64,000 bases of DNA from CF-46 sp963760735 (GCA_963760735.1 CAVXEB010000001.1:62001-126000), one strand, 5' to 3'; counted from the first letter of the stretch, positions 23,622-33,108 are shown. The notes: generated by a model not told the origin, from the letters alone. Translations and numbers: made by a program.

Positions 23622-24506
23622 ATGGTCGCCGACGGGCCGAAGCTGGCAACACCGGGCGGCTGGCGACGGCCCCTCGATGCCACGGCCGAGGACGTCCGCT
23701 GGCTGGCCTGGCACGAGGCGCGCGCCCACGCCCTCACGAGCCGCGAGGTGCGCGACCTCGGCGACGCCTGGCTCCTCTACGATCCGACCGATCGCGAGCC
23801 GTTCTGGAACCGGATCGCGGGGATCGCCTGGCCGCGCGACGCGGATGGGTTCGATCGCCGGCTGACGGAGATCCTCGCCCTGTTCGCCGGTCTCGACCGG
23901 ATCCCCCATATCTGGCCGTTCCCGGGCCACGACGAGCCGCAGGACCTCGCGGCGCGGCTGGTGGCGTTCGGGTTCGAGGATCACGGCGGCGGCCTGCTGA
24001 TGGTCTACGACCACGACCGGGGCACGGGGGAGGGGACGATCCCGCCCGATGCCGGGGGCCGGCAGGTCTCCGTGGAGCGGCTCCACCGTCTCGCCGGCGA
24101 TCCGGCGCAGGACGCCGCCCGGGCGCTGACCGGGGTGCTCGTGACGTCCTTCGCCGTGGAACCCGAGCGCCGGGTCGCGATCGAGCTCGAGACCGTGCTC
24201 GGCCTGACCACCGACGCCTACCACGCCATCCTCGTCCGTGTCGACGGCGAGCCGGCCGCCGTGGCCCGCCGCACGACGTTCGCGGGCGGCAGCTATCTGT
24301 CCTCGATCGGGACGGCGCCGGAGTTCCGCGGGCTCGGCCTCGGGCGGCTCGCGACGTCGCTCGCGGTCGCCGATGCCATCGCCGATCGCAGCCGCTGGAT
24401 CTACCTCGGGGTCTTCGAGGAGAACGACATCGCCCAGCACCTCTATCGGTCCCTCGGGTTCGAGCAGATCGGCGGCGTGTCGCCGGACCTGCTGCTCCTG
24501 CCGTGA
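23622..24506 (+). CDS. GNAT-family acetyltransferase (tandem)
   Basis: 294 residues. The C-terminal half has the acetyl-CoA loop SIGTAPEFRGLGLGRLATSL and the terminal YRSLGFEQIGG strand. The N-terminal half looks like a degenerate GNAT domain (RLVAFGFEDHGGGLLMVYD). Substrate unknown. It heads a three-gene run with overlapping stop/start codons (GTGA then ATGA). Confidence 0.82.
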   Translation: MVADGPKLATPGGWRRPLDATAEDVRWLAWHEARAHALTSREVRDLGDAWLLYDPTDREPFWNRIAGIAWPRDADGFDRRLTEILALFAGLDRIPHIWPFPGHDEPQDLAARLVAFGFEDHGGGLLMVYDHDRGTGEGTIPPDAGGRQVSVERLHRLAGDPAQDAARALTGVLVTSFAVEPERRVAIELETVLGLTTDAYHAILVRVDGEPAAVARRTTFAGGSYLSSIGTAPEFRGLGLGRLATSLAVADAIADRSRWIYLGVFEENDIAQHLYRSLGFEQIGGVSPDLLLLP

Positions 24507-24949
24507 CGGCCGCTTCCGACCTCGAGGACGGTCTCGTGTCCGTGGCGACGATCGTCGGAACCGTCGATCTCGAACGCGCCCTGGCGGAACGAGGCGTGCG
24601 GCCCGCCGAGGCCCCGGCGGCGATCGCCGATCCGCATCTCGGCGCGGCGGTGGTCGTGATCGACGGCGGCGACGGCCATCCGATCGCGCTGGCCGAGCCC
24701 ACGACGGAGGCGCGTCTGGCGGCCTCGCTCGCCCGTCACGACGAGGGACCGCTGGGCAGATACGCGACGACGCCGGATGGCGACCCGGACGGGCTCGACG
24801 CCTTCCGTCGTCGGGCCGCCGCCTCGGGTGTGGCGATCAGCCGGGTCGAACCCGGGCCCTTCGGTCCGTCGGTCCTCGTTCTCGACCGCCCCGCCACCGG
24901 TCCGCACCTGATCGTCGTGGATCGCCGGACGCTACCATCGCGGCCATGA
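24503..24949 (+). CDS. Hypothetical protein (possible VOC-like domain)
   Basis: 148 residues from GTG 24503, whose codon overlaps the TGA of the GNAT gene. It opens SVATIVGTVDLERALAERGV and contains AAVVVIDGGDGHPIALAEP and a C-terminal GPHLIVVDRRTLP strand, which recalls glyoxalase-fold (VOC) modules without the usual metal ligands. Codon use matches its neighbours, so I regard it as real. Function unknown. Confidence 0.65.
   Translation: MTAASDLEDGLVSVATIVGTVDLERALAERGVRPAEAPAAIADPHLGAAVVVIDGGDGHPIALAEPTTEARLAASLARHDEGPLGRYATTPDGDPDGLDAFRRRAAASGVAISRVEPGPFGPSVLVLDRPATGPHLIVVDRRTLPSRP
24933..24938 (+). promoter_or_regulatory. -10 element TACCAT inside the 24503 gene
   Basis: Seven nt before ATG 24946; it would give the GNAT gene its own leaderless transcript despite the overlap with the gene before. 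Confidence 0.45.
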
Positions 24950-25386
24950 CCGAACACCATCCGATCGCCGTCCGCCTCGCGACGACCGCCGACGCGGAGC
25001 GGATCGCCGCCCTGTTCACGGACGAGGGCTATCCGGCCGGGCCGAGCGACGTCGTCGAGCGTCTCGGGCGGTTCGATTCGCCCCACTCGCGTGTCCTCGT
25101 CGCGGACCACGATGGCGAGATCCTCGGGTTCGTCGCGGTCCATGCGCTGCCGCGCTTCGAGCACTCGGACCGGATCGTCCGGATCATGGCCCTCGTCGTG
25201 GACGCCGCCGTGCGCGAGCGCGGGATCGGGCGGCTGCTGATGGAGGAGGCGGAGAAGGCTGGACGGGATGTCGGGGCGGCCTTCGCCGAGGTGACCGCCG
25301 GTCACCACCGGCCCGACGCACGCAGGCTGTACGAGGAGCTCGGCTACGACGGCACGGTGGCCGCCTACCTCCGCAAGCGGCTCTGA
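24946..25386 (+). CDS. GNAT-family N-acetyltransferase
   Basis: 146 residues; single GNAT domain. IMALVVDAAVRERGIGRLLM is the acetyl-CoA binding motif A and ARRLYEELGYDGTVAAYLRK the C-terminal strand. Similar to aminoglycoside 6'- and small-molecule acetyltransferases. ATG 24946 overlaps the preceding stop (ATGA). Confidence 0.88.
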   Translation: MTEHHPIAVRLATTADAERIAALFTDEGYPAGPSDVVERLGRFDSPHSRVLVADHDGEILGFVAVHALPRFEHSDRIVRIMALVVDAAVRERGIGRLLMEEAEKAGRDVGAAFAEVTAGHHRPDARRLYEELGYDGTVAAYLRKRL

Positions 25387-25393
25387 TCCGGCG

Positions 25394-26758
25394 TTGAACG
25401 AGCGTCGGGCGCCCTCCAGTCTGCTGGCGCGCTTCCCCCGACTCCGCCTGCGCGACCCGGCAACCGACCTCGTCGAGCTGCCGTGGGAGCAGCAGCTCGC
25501 CGACTGGCCGTCGGACGTTCTCGACTTCCGCTCGATCCCGGTCGGGCCGTCCCGTCACCTCGTCCGCTTCCTGGCCTCCGGCGCCGTGCTCTACGCCCTG
25601 AAGGAGCTGCCGCTGGGTCCGGCTCGTCGCGAGTACCGGGTGCTCCTCCACCTCGAGAACCTGCGGCTGCCGACGGTCGAGGCCGCCGGGGTCGCGGAGG
25701 ATCCCGCAGCCGATCGCGCGATCCTCGTCACGAAGTTCCTGCCGCATTCGCTCCAGTACCGGCGGCTGATGATGCGCCTGCCGCCGACGAGCTCCGTCTA
25801 TCGCGACCGGCTCCTCGACGCGATGGCGTTCCTCCTCGTCGACCTCCATCGATCGGGCGTGTTCTGGGGCGACTGCTCGCTTGCCAACACCCTCTTCCGG
25901 CGCGACGGCGACCGGATCCAGGCCTATCTCGTCGACGCGGAGACGAGCGAGGTCTTTCCGGCGCTGTCCGACGGGCAACGCACCTATGACCTCGAGATCC
26001 TCGTCGAGAACGTCGCCTTCGGTCTGGCCGACCTGTCGGCGATGCAGGGCTGGAACGAGGATCCCGACGACGCGATCGCGGCGGCCGAGCGGGTTCGTGA
26101 TCGGTACGAGCGGATCTGGATGCTGATCCACGACGAGCCGGTTCTCCAGCCCGGCGACCGCCAGGCGATCAGGAACCGGGTCCGGAAGCTGAACGAGCTC
26201 GGCTACTCGGTCGACCTCGACGTCGACTCCGACGCGCCCGATGGCGGCGTGCGACTCCGGATGGGGGTCACGACCCGCCGGTTCCATGCCCACGAGCTCG
26301 AGCGGCGGACCCGGATCCGGGCACTCGAGGGGCAGGCCCGCCTGCTCCTGAACGACCTGAACGAGTTCGAGGCGTGCGGTGACTGGAGCGACGGCCACCC
26401 GGTCACGCCCCAAGAGGCGGCCGACGCCTGGCTCCGGGAGGTCTACCGCCCGACGCTCGCCCGGATCGCCGCCGCGGTCGGGCCGGACCGCGACCTCGTC
26501 CAGGCGTACTGCGATGTCCTCGAGGAGAAATGGTTCCTGTCCGAGCAGGAGGGTCGCGACGTGGGGATCACGGCGGCGATCGACGCGTACCTGGCGCTCG
26601 GCGCGCCGGCTCCCGAGACGGGCCGGCGCGGAGATCCGACGGACGCCATCGACCCGGTCGAGATGGACCTCGTCGAGCTGGGATCCTTCCGTGACGAGCC
26701 CGAGACCCGCATGACCCCCGACGCCGGCACGGACGACGTGGCACCATCGGACGAGTGA
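25394..26758 (+). CDS. DUF4032 protein with LPS-kinase-like fold
   Basis: 454 residues from TTG 25394, 7 nt after the GNAT stop. The N-terminal 1-215 is a degenerate protein-kinase-like domain: GVFWGDCSLANTLF matches the catalytic loop and YLVDAETSEV the metal-binding loop of the LpsK/Kdo-kinase-like group. The C-terminal 235-400 is DUF4032 (LQPGDRQAIRNRVRKLNELG). Cytosolic. Its stop overlaps the start of the ABC ATPase gene (GTGA), so it is co-translated with an exporter. Confidence 0.85.
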   Translation: MNERRAPSSLLARFPRLRLRDPATDLVELPWEQQLADWPSDVLDFRSIPVGPSRHLVRFLASGAVLYALKELPLGPARREYRVLLHLENLRLPTVEAAGVAEDPAADRAILVTKFLPHSLQYRRLMMRLPPTSSVYRDRLLDAMAFLLVDLHRSGVFWGDCSLANTLFRRDGDRIQAYLVDAETSEVFPALSDGQRTYDLEILVENVAFGLADLSAMQGWNEDPDDAIAAAERVRDRYERIWMLIHDEPVLQPGDRQAIRNRVRKLNELGYSVDLDVDSDAPDGGVRLRMGVTTRRFHAHELERRTRIRALEGQARLLLNDLNEFEACGDWSDGHPVTPQEAADAWLREVYRPTLARIAAAVGPDRDLVQAYCDVLEEKWFLSEQEGRDVGITAAIDAYLALGAPAPETGRRGDPTDAIDPVEMDLVELGSFRDEPETRMTPDAGTDDVAPSDE

Positions 26759-27696
26759 GCCAGGCATCCGGGGCCGCCGCGGAGCCCGTCATCCGCGTCG
26801 AGGGCCTGTTCAAGACGTACGGCGATACCCACGCCGTCGACGGCGTCAGCTTCGAAGTTCCGGCCGGGACGATCTTCGGGCTGCTCGGCCCGAACGGCGC
26901 CGGTAAGACCACGACGGTCGAGGTCCTCGAGGGCCTGCGCGAGCCGGATCGCGGCGACGTCCGCGTGCTGGGGATCGACGCGGTCCGCAATGCCGACGAC
27001 CTGCGGGCCCGAATCGGCGTATCGCTCCAGACACCCGCGCTCTACCCGAAGCTGACCGTCCTCGAGGTCCTCACCCTCTTCCGTGGCTTCTATTCGTCCG
27101 GGCGGACACCCGACGAGCTGATCGCGATGATGGACCTGGGCGAGAAGCGCTCGACGCGGACCGCGGCCCTGTCCGGCGGGCAGCGGCAGCGTCTGTCGGT
27201 CGCCCTCGCGCTCGTGAACGACCCGGAGCTCGTCTTCCTCGACGAGCCGACGACGGGCATGGACCCGGCTGCCCGACGGGCGCTCTGGGACGTCGTCCTC
27301 GGCCTCAGGTCGGCCGGTCACACGGTGCTCCTGACCACCCACTACCTCGAGGAGGCCGAGGTCCTGTGCGACCGGGTCGCGATCATGGACCACGGCAGGA
27401 TCCTCGAGGAGGGCACGGTCGAGGAGCTGGTGAGCCGCCGGTTCAAGGAGCGGGCGGTCCGGTTCGACCCGATCGAGGCGCTGACGGACGAACGCCTCGC
27501 GGCGATGCCGGCCGTCACGTCGGTCAAGCGCGAGACCGACGGGGTCCTCGTCTACACGCGCGACGTCTCGGCGACGATCGGGGCGATTCTCGCCGCGGCC
27601 GAGGAGCTCGGGGTCGAGCCCGCGAACCTCGGTGTCCGGCGGGCCACGCTCGAGGACGTGTTCCTCGACCTGACCGGCCGGGCCCTCCGGGACTAG
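26755..27696 (+). CDS. ABC transporter ATP-binding protein
   Basis: 313 residues from GTG 26755. Walker A GPNGAGKTTTVE, signature LSGGQRQRLS, Walker B LVFLDEPTTGMD, switch His in TTHYLEEAE, then a CcmA/DrrA-type C-terminal regulatory extension. Pairs with the ABC-2 permease 7 nt downstream. Confidence 0.95.
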   Translation: MSQASGAAAEPVIRVEGLFKTYGDTHAVDGVSFEVPAGTIFGLLGPNGAGKTTTVEVLEGLREPDRGDVRVLGIDAVRNADDLRARIGVSLQTPALYPKLTVLEVLTLFRGFYSSGRTPDELIAMMDLGEKRSTRTAALSGGQRQRLSVALALVNDPELVFLDEPTTGMDPAARRALWDVVLGLRSAGHTVLLTTHYLEEAEVLCDRVAIMDHGRILEEGTVEELVSRRFKERAVRFDPIEALTDERLAAMPAVTSVKRETDGVLVYTRDVSATIGAILAAAEELGVEPANLGVRRATLEDVFLDLTGRALRD

Positions 27697-27703
27697 GCGA
27701 CCG

Positions 27704-28786
27704 ATGCGCGCGCTGCTCCTCCTGACCCAGGCGAACGTGAAGAGCTTCTTGCGCGACCGGGCCGCGCTGTTCTGGACGCTCGCGTTCCCATTGATCTTCG
27801 TCGTCCTGTTCGGCTCGATCTTCTCGGGCGGCAGCAACGATCGGACGATCGGGTTCGCCGACCTCGACGGATCCGCCCCGTCGCAACAGCTCGCCGGGGC
27901 GTTCGCCGCGGTCGACGGCGTGAAGCTCGAGACGGGCGACGCCTCGGAGCTCCAGGCGAAGATGAAGGACGGCCAGCTGTCCGCGGTGATCGTCGTCCCG
28001 CAGGGCTTCGGTGCTACGGTCGCGGCGAGGACCGCTCCCGCCCAGGTCACGATCTATACCGACCCGAGCCAGAGCTCCGCCGACGGCTCGACGCGCCAGC
28101 TCGTCGGATTCGTGCTTGCCGCGGTCAACCAGCAAGCGGCGGGCGTCCCGCCGGCGGTGATGCCGGACTTCCAGGCGATCCAGACGAACGACCTCTCGTT
28201 CATCTCCTACCTCGTGCCGTCGATCCTCGGGATGTCGCTGATGCAGGTCGGGATCTTCGCGGCGATCCCGCTCGTCGCGGATCGAGTGAAGCTGATCCTC
28301 AAGCGGCTCCAGGCAACGCCCCTCCAGCGCTGGCAGCTCGTCGGCAGCAACGTCCTGATGCGGCTGATCATCGCGGTCGTCCAGACGATCATCATCGTCG
28401 GCGTCGGGGCGGCCTTCTACGGCGTCGAGATCGCCGGATCGTGGTTGATGATCGCGGGGCTGATCCTGCTCGGCTCGCTCGCGTTCATCGCGACGGGCTA
28501 CGTGATCGCCTCCTTCGCGGCCACCGAGGACGCGGCGAACGCGATGACGAGCGCCGTCCAGTTCCCGATGATGTTCCTGTCCGGGACGTTCTTCCCGATC
28601 GCCGCGATGCCCGACCCGCTGAAGGCCGTCGCCCGGGTCCTGCCCCTGACCTACCTCAACGACGCGCTCCGCCAGGTGATGGTCGACGGGACGCCGTTCG
28701 CGCCGCTCTGGGTCTGCATCGCCTTCCTGGTCGCGTGGCTGTTCGGTTGCCTCGTCGTAGCGGCACGCTTCTTCAAGTGGCAGTAG
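27704..28786 (+). CDS. ABC-2 type transporter permease
   Basis: 360 residues with one N-terminal membrane helix (ALFWTLAFPLIFVVLFGSIF), a 150-residue external domain (TIGFADLDGS...VTIYTDPSQSS) and five C-terminal helices (ABC2_membrane, YhgE/Pip-like layout). Exports a drug, lipid or polymer with the ATPase before it. Confidence 0.92.
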   Translation: MRALLLLTQANVKSFLRDRAALFWTLAFPLIFVVLFGSIFSGGSNDRTIGFADLDGSAPSQQLAGAFAAVDGVKLETGDASELQAKMKDGQLSAVIVVPQGFGATVAARTAPAQVTIYTDPSQSSADGSTRQLVGFVLAAVNQQAAGVPPAVMPDFQAIQTNDLSFISYLVPSILGMSLMQVGIFAAIPLVADRVKLILKRLQATPLQRWQLVGSNVLMRLIIAVVQTIIIVGVGAAFYGVEIAGSWLMIAGLILLGSLAFIATGYVIASFAATEDAANAMTSAVQFPMMFLSGTFFPIAAMPDPLKAVARVLPLTYLNDALRQVMVDGTPFAPLWVCIAFLVAWLFGCLVVAARFFKWQ

Positions 28787-28827
28787 CCCTCGTCGCGGCG
28801 GCGAGCCCGAGCACGGCCGGGTAGGCG

Positions 28828-29367
28828 CTACCAGCGCTCGTCGTGGACGATATCGGCGAGTGCGACCCGTCCACCGGCCTTGTTCGGCCGGCTGAGGTCG
28901 TCCGGATCGGCGGGATGGCCGAACGACAGCAGGTACTCGCAGCGGTGGTCGTCCGGGTAGCCGAGGAGCCGACGGGCGAGGTCGTGGTCGTAGACTGTCG
29001 CCGGGACGCTGCCGATCCCGAGCTCCCAGGCGACGAGCATCATGTTCGCGGCCGCCATGCCGAGGTCGAACATCACCGACAGCGGGCTGTCGGCGGCCGT
29101 CGGATCCGGCGTCACGAGCGCGACCGCGACCGAGGCACCGGCGATATGCCCGGCCCACGGCCCGACGCCGCCCAGCTCCCGGAGGTGATCCCGGTCGCGG
29201 CAGACGATGAACTGCCAGCGCTGGAGGTTCTTCGAGCTCGCGGCGCGGCGGCCGGCGTTGAGGATCCGGACGAGGTCGTCGGGATCGACCGGCCGATCGG
29301 CGAACCGCCGGATGACCCGCTTGTGCTCGACGGCGTCCCAGACCGACATCGATTGCTCGGTGCTCAC
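28828..29367 (-). CDS. Nitroreductase-family flavoprotein
   Basis: 179 residues from GTG 29367, which overlaps the stop of the hydrolase gene (ATG 29349 is the alternative). VIRRFADRPVD and AASSKNLQRWQF are the FMN-binding segments; ANMMLVAWELGIGSVPATVY and YLLSFGHPAD are typical of the fold. NAD(P)H-dependent reduction of nitro compounds, quinones or flavins; physiological substrate unknown. Confidence 0.88.
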   Translation of the reverse strand: MSTEQSMSVWDAVEHKRVIRRFADRPVDPDDLVRILNAGRRAASSKNLQRWQFIVCRDRDHLRELGGVGPWAGHIAGASVAVALVTPDPTAADSPLSVMFDLGMAAANMMLVAWELGIGSVPATVYDHDLARRLLGYPDDHRCEYLLSFGHPADPDDLSRPNKAGGRVALADIVHDERW

Positions 29368-30506
29368 CGGGCCACGCCGACGGGCGGGGGATCGGTCGCG
29401 CTCGAGTTCGGCGCCGCATCGCCCTCGGGATCCTCGATATCGCCGATGCCCTGACCGGCTTGCCGGAACGGCACGGCGAGGGCGACGAGCGACCGGAAGC
29501 CGCCGGGCTCGCGCTGGACGGCGGTCTGGGGTCGCGGCGTGTCCGGTAGACGACGGGCGTCCGCGGCCGCCGCCAGGTCTCCGGCCTCCTCCGGCGACAG
29601 TGGGCCACCGAGCACCTGCGTCAGGAACTCTGCGACGGCGCGGCGGTACTCCGGGAACTCGTAGAGCCACGAATGCTGGCCGCCCTCGATCGTCAGCGTC
29701 CGGACGTCGCGCCCGGCGCCGTCGGCGACGGCGGCGAGGCGCCGGAGATGGTCGACGGGGACGACCGCGTCCTCCGACCCATGGACGAGCAGGATGGGCC
29801 GATCGATCCGGCGGAGCGCGGCGCTGGCCGAGATCTCCCCGACATGGTGGCCCCGCGGTTGGAGGTAGACGCGGGTCGTCAGCCAGGCGAGCGGCCACGC
29901 GATCCACTCCGGGAACGGGAGCCGGGCGAGGCGGAACGTCTGGCGAGTCAGCCGCCACGGGTCCGCCGGCGCGGAGGTCGCGACGACCGCCGCGATGCGC
30001 GGCTCCTCGGCCGCCGCGAGGATCGCCCCGATCGCGCCCATCGAGTGGCCGAGGATCGCCCCGACGGTCACCTCGGGTCGTCGGTCGAGCGCCCGGAAGG
30101 CCGCCAGCGCGTCTGACCCGAACTCGCCGGCGGTGATCGGCAGGCTCTCCGCCGCGTTGGCCCCGTGACCGCGGACATCGATCGCGAGGCAGTGGAACCC
30201 GGCCGCGTGGAGGAACACCGCCATCGGCAGCAGCCGGTCGCGCGCCGACTCCCAGCCGTGGACGAGTGCCACGCCCGGCCCCGGCGCACCGTCACGTGCG
30301 GGAATGAACCATCCGGGCAAGGTCAGGTCGCCGGACGGCACGTCGACCGCCTCGAACGGCAGACCGAGATCGGCCGGCGTGATCTGGGGCGGACGGGGGA
30401 CGGGGAAGCCGGCCCGTACGCGGTAGAGAAGCGCGAACCGGTAGGCGAGGGCGAACGGGGCGGCGGCGATCGCTGCGACGACGCCCGCCCGGCGGAGGGT
30501 CGGCAC
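29364..30506 (-). CDS. Alpha/beta hydrolase, membrane-anchored
   Basis: About 380 residues from GTG 30506; ATG 30623 would add 39 poorly conserved residues and would sit 3 bp from the divergent DnaJ start. An N-terminal hydrophobic segment (GVVAAIAAAPFALAYRFALLY) anchors it. Hydrolase core: oxyanion LVHGWES, nucleophile Ser in GHSMGAIG, Asp in HGSEDAVVP, His in GGQHSWLYEFP. Likely an esterase or lysophospholipase. The last 80 residues are low in complexity. Coupled by 4 nt to the nitroreductase. Confidence 0.85.
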   Translation of the reverse strand: MPTLRRAGVVAAIAAAPFALAYRFALLYRVRAGFPVPRPPQITPADLGLPFEAVDVPSGDLTLPGWFIPARDGAPGPGVALVHGWESARDRLLPMAVFLHAAGFHCLAIDVRGHGANAAESLPITAGEFGSDALAAFRALDRRPEVTVGAILGHSMGAIGAILAAAEEPRIAAVVATSAPADPWRLTRQTFRLARLPFPEWIAWPLAWLTTRVYLQPRGHHVGEISASAALRRIDRPILLVHGSEDAVVPVDHLRRLAAVADGAGRDVRTLTIEGGQHSWLYEFPEYRRAVAEFLTQVLGGPLSPEEAGDLAAAADARRLPDTPRPQTAVQREPGGFRSLVALAVPFRQAGQGIGDIEDPEGDAAPNSSATDPPPVGVAR

Positions 30507-30613
30507 GACGCTATGGGACGGCCGTTCGACGCCGCCTGTCAAGCGTGCCGGCAGCCGCCCGACGTGTCGCCCGCCGGTGGTCGCGGGCCGGCGGCGCGCC
30601 GCCGAGCCGCCGA

Positions 30614-30619
30614 TATCAT
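30614..30619 (+). promoter_or_regulatory. -10 element TATCAT of the DnaJ-domain gene
   Basis: Six nt before GTG 30626. Confidence 0.6.
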
Positions 30620-30625
30620 CCATAC

Positions 30626-31396
30626 GTGGCGAAGCGCGACCCGCATGACGTCCTCGGGATCGAGCCCGGAGCGACCCCGACCCAGATCAAGGCCGCCTGG
30701 CGCCGGCTCGCCCGGCAGCACCATCCGGACCTGACCGGCGACGACCCCGCGGCCTCGAGGGTCGCCACCCGCCTGATGGCCGAGATCAACGAGGCGTATG
30801 CCGCCCTGACCCGGGACGGCGGCACGACCGCCCGGCGTGGGCGCGGCGCGGGATCCGGAGACGAGGCGGCGGACGGCGGGCCGGCCGGTCCGGACGGCAC
30901 CACCGGGAGCCGGCGCGGCGGTCCCCCGCGACCGCGACCGTCGAGGCCCGTGACCGGCCGGGTCGACACGACCGAGACCTTCCGACCCCGGAACCAGCCG
31001 CTCCACGGTGCGAGCGCCGCAGCCCGCGCCGCGGCGGCCGGCCTTCGCGGCCAGCCACCATATCGGGTGCCGCCGGACGAGCGTGAGCCGCCGCGGGCAA
31101 GCACGCCGACCGGGCCGCTTGCGCGATCCCGCCTCCGGAACTTCCGTCCTCCTCCGGGCCCGCCGCTCGAGGACGCCCTCGACGTCGAGCTCATGTTCGG
31201 CAAGTTCCACGGGCACACGCTCGGCCAGGTCGCCGCATTCGAGCCGTCCTACATCGACTGGTTGGCCTCGACGATCACGCGCGACCGCGATCTCGTCGCG
31301 GCAGCGAGGGTCGTTCGAGACGACCTGGATCGACGCGGCATCGCCCGGCGCGCGAGACCGGCGCCGGATGCGACCCGGAGCGGGCGAACCGCGTAG
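30626..31396 (+). CDS. DnaJ-domain protein with ExoX-C-like C-terminus
   Basis: 256 residues from GTG 30626. J domain 6-66 with the HPD motif in RQHHPDLTGDD. A charged, Gly/Pro-rich linker runs 70-185. The C-terminal 195-240, LMFGKFHGHTLGQVA plus PSYIDWLAS, matches the short domain found at the C-terminus of exonuclease X and in DUF3820 proteins. A J domain should recruit DnaK; the C-terminal module may bind nucleic acid. No Gly/Phe or zinc region, so it is not a canonical DnaJ. Confidence 0.85.
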   Translation: MAKRDPHDVLGIEPGATPTQIKAAWRRLARQHHPDLTGDDPAASRVATRLMAEINEAYAALTRDGGTTARRGRGAGSGDEAADGGPAGPDGTTGSRRGGPPRPRPSRPVTGRVDTTETFRPRNQPLHGASAAARAAAAGLRGQPPYRVPPDEREPPRASTPTGPLARSRLRNFRPPPGPPLEDALDVELMFGKFHGHTLGQVAAFEPSYIDWLASTITRDRDLVAAARVVRDDLDRRGIARRARPAPDATRSGRTA

Positions 31397-31410
31397 TCCC
31401 CGGAAACGAA

Positions 31411-31443
31411 ACGATCGCCTCCGGATACCCGGGAGGCGATCGT
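31411..31443 (+). terminator. Hairpin after the DnaJ-domain gene
   Basis: Perfect 12-bp stem (31411-31422 with 31432-31443) and a 9-nt loop. Confidence 0.75.
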
Positions 31444-31743
31444 GAGGTGGCGACGAACCAACTTCGAGCGATGAGCTCTGCCGTATCGCGGCCTGGGCCT
31501 GCTGGCCGATGATCCGTGGTTACTCGGCTCGTGACCTGGGTCCGGGATCCGCGGCGCTCCAACCGTCATGGAGAACCGAAGGCCGTCCCCTGGCCCGTGA
31601 CCGACGCCCCAGGTGGTTCCCGGGTGTATCGCGTTACGGCACGTTGTCACCCTACTCCCGATCGTCGCGGCGCCTCAATGGGCGATCCGTCCCGAACCGG
31701 CGGCGACAATGGTCGGGCGCACGCGGGCACCATTCCGGGACGC
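31444..31743. other. Gene-free stretch
   Basis: About 300 nt without a convincing reading frame, tRNA or repeat on either strand. I see no function in it. Confidence 0.5.
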
Positions 31744-31772
31744 CGGTACCAGGTGCCAGGAGGCACCACCGG
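31744..31772 (-). terminator. Hairpin after the FAD oxidoreductase
   Basis: GGTGCC/GGCACC (31752-31757 with 31762-31767) around AGGA, extended by flanking CCGG arms; 37 nt beyond the stop of the minus-strand gene. Confidence 0.5.
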
Positions 31773-31808
31773 ACGGCGCCGCAGCGGTGGCGAGGCGCGC
31801 CACGGGGC

Positions 31809-33101
31809 TCACAGGACGTCGTGCCGCCCGGCCTCCATCGAACGGTCGAGGCGAAACGGGTTCCCGGCCGGGGTGTCGGCGCGAAGACCCCAGGCCGGCC
31901 CCGTCCGCCGGCCCGCGATGGCATCCAGCAGGAGCCGGCTCCCGCCGCCGGTTCCCATCACCCCGTGACCGCTCCAGCCGCCGTTCACCCAGAGGCCGTC
32001 GACCGGCGTCGGGCCGACGAAGGGGCGATGGTCGGGCGTGTACTCGTACTGGCCGGCCTGGATCGTCCAGTTGACACCACGCTCCCAGACATCGGCCCAG
32101 AACGGGCTGACGAGCGCGACGCCGTCGGCGGAGGCCGGGTCGAGCAGGCGGAACGCGTAGTCGGCCGACGTCGGGACGCTCCAGACCGGATCGCCGGACG
32201 GCGTGCCGGGCTCGGTCAGCAGGACGAACGCGCCGCGAAGCGCCGGCCGCCAGTGGGCTCCGGTTGTCTCGTCGATCGTCATCGGCGCGTCCCGCGGAAC
32301 CTCCGGGACGTCGGCGAGGACGACCTTCTGGCGGCGCGTGGGCGCGATCGGGACGTCGATGCCCGCGAGGGCCGCCGTCCGGCCGAGGAACGGCCCCGTC
32401 GCGAGGACGACGATCGGGGCGGCCACGGCGCCGTCGTGCGTCTCGACCGCCACGATCCGGCCGCCGACGGTGCGGAGTGCCGTGACCCGCTGGCCCAGTG
32501 CGAACGTCGCCTCGGATGCACCGGCCGGTCGCTCGACCCCCGGGCCGCCCGACGCGGCGAATGCGTAGCCCCATGCGAGCCGGACCGGATCGATGAACCC
32601 GTCGCCGGCCCGGAACCGCGCCTGGAGGATCGAATTGGCGATGTATGGGAACCGTCTCCGGACCTCGTCGCCATCGAGGAGCTCGACGTCATCGAGACCG
32701 AAGCCGCGCTGCTTCGCGACGAGCGCTCGCTGGCGGCCGGCCGCCGCCTCGTCCCGGGCGCAGAAGAGGTAGCCGTTCTGCCGCATCCCAAGCTCGTAGC
32801 CGGGCAGCCCCGCACGCGCCGCGAAGTCGGCGTACAGCTCGATCCCCTCGCGGACGAGGGCCACCTCCTCGGCGTTGTCGAACTGGAGCCGGAACGCGCC
32901 GGTCGCCGCCGGCGTCGTGAGCGTCGCCGGTCGGGGTCGGGCGTCGAGGACGACCGTCCGATACCCGGCCGCTGCCGCCCGGAAGGCGGTCGCGCAGCCG
33001 ACGACGCCGGCACCGACGACGACGAGGTCGGCGGTCTCGGGCAGGACGTCGGTCGTCCGCAGGCGGAACGCGGTGGCGGGCTCGGCGGGCTCGGCAGGCA
33101 T
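31809..33101 (-). CDS. FAD-dependent amino-acid oxidase (DAO family)
   Basis: 430 residues. DLVVVGAGVVGCATAFRAAA is the FAD Rossmann motif and VVLDARPRPAT binds the ribose. The middle region GDGFIDPVRLAWGYAFAA and the C-terminal YEYTPDHRPFVGPTPVDGL plus NGGWSGHGVMGTGGGS are typical of sarcosine oxidase beta / dimethylglycine-dehydrogenase-like proteins. Oxidative deamination or demethylation of a secondary amino acid is likely. Start ATG 33101. Confidence 0.87.
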   Translation of the reverse strand: MPAEPAEPATAFRLRTTDVLPETADLVVVGAGVVGCATAFRAAAAGYRTVVLDARPRPATLTTPAATGAFRLQFDNAEEVALVREGIELYADFAARAGLPGYELGMRQNGYLFCARDEAAAGRQRALVAKQRGFGLDDVELLDGDEVRRRFPYIANSILQARFRAGDGFIDPVRLAWGYAFAASGGPGVERPAGASEATFALGQRVTALRTVGGRIVAVETHDGAVAAPIVVLATGPFLGRTAALAGIDVPIAPTRRQKVVLADVPEVPRDAPMTIDETTGAHWRPALRGAFVLLTEPGTPSGDPVWSVPTSADYAFRLLDPASADGVALVSPFWADVWERGVNWTIQAGQYEYTPDHRPFVGPTPVDGLWVNGGWSGHGVMGTGGGSRLLLDAIAGRRTGPAWGLRADTPAGNPFRLDRSMEAGRHDVL

Positions 33102-33108
33102 CGCGCCG

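Noticed and set aside
31397..31808. tRNA or small gene in the gap after the DnaJ gene
   Set aside because: No T-arm consensus or cloverleaf found on either strand, and frames there have poor codon pattern.
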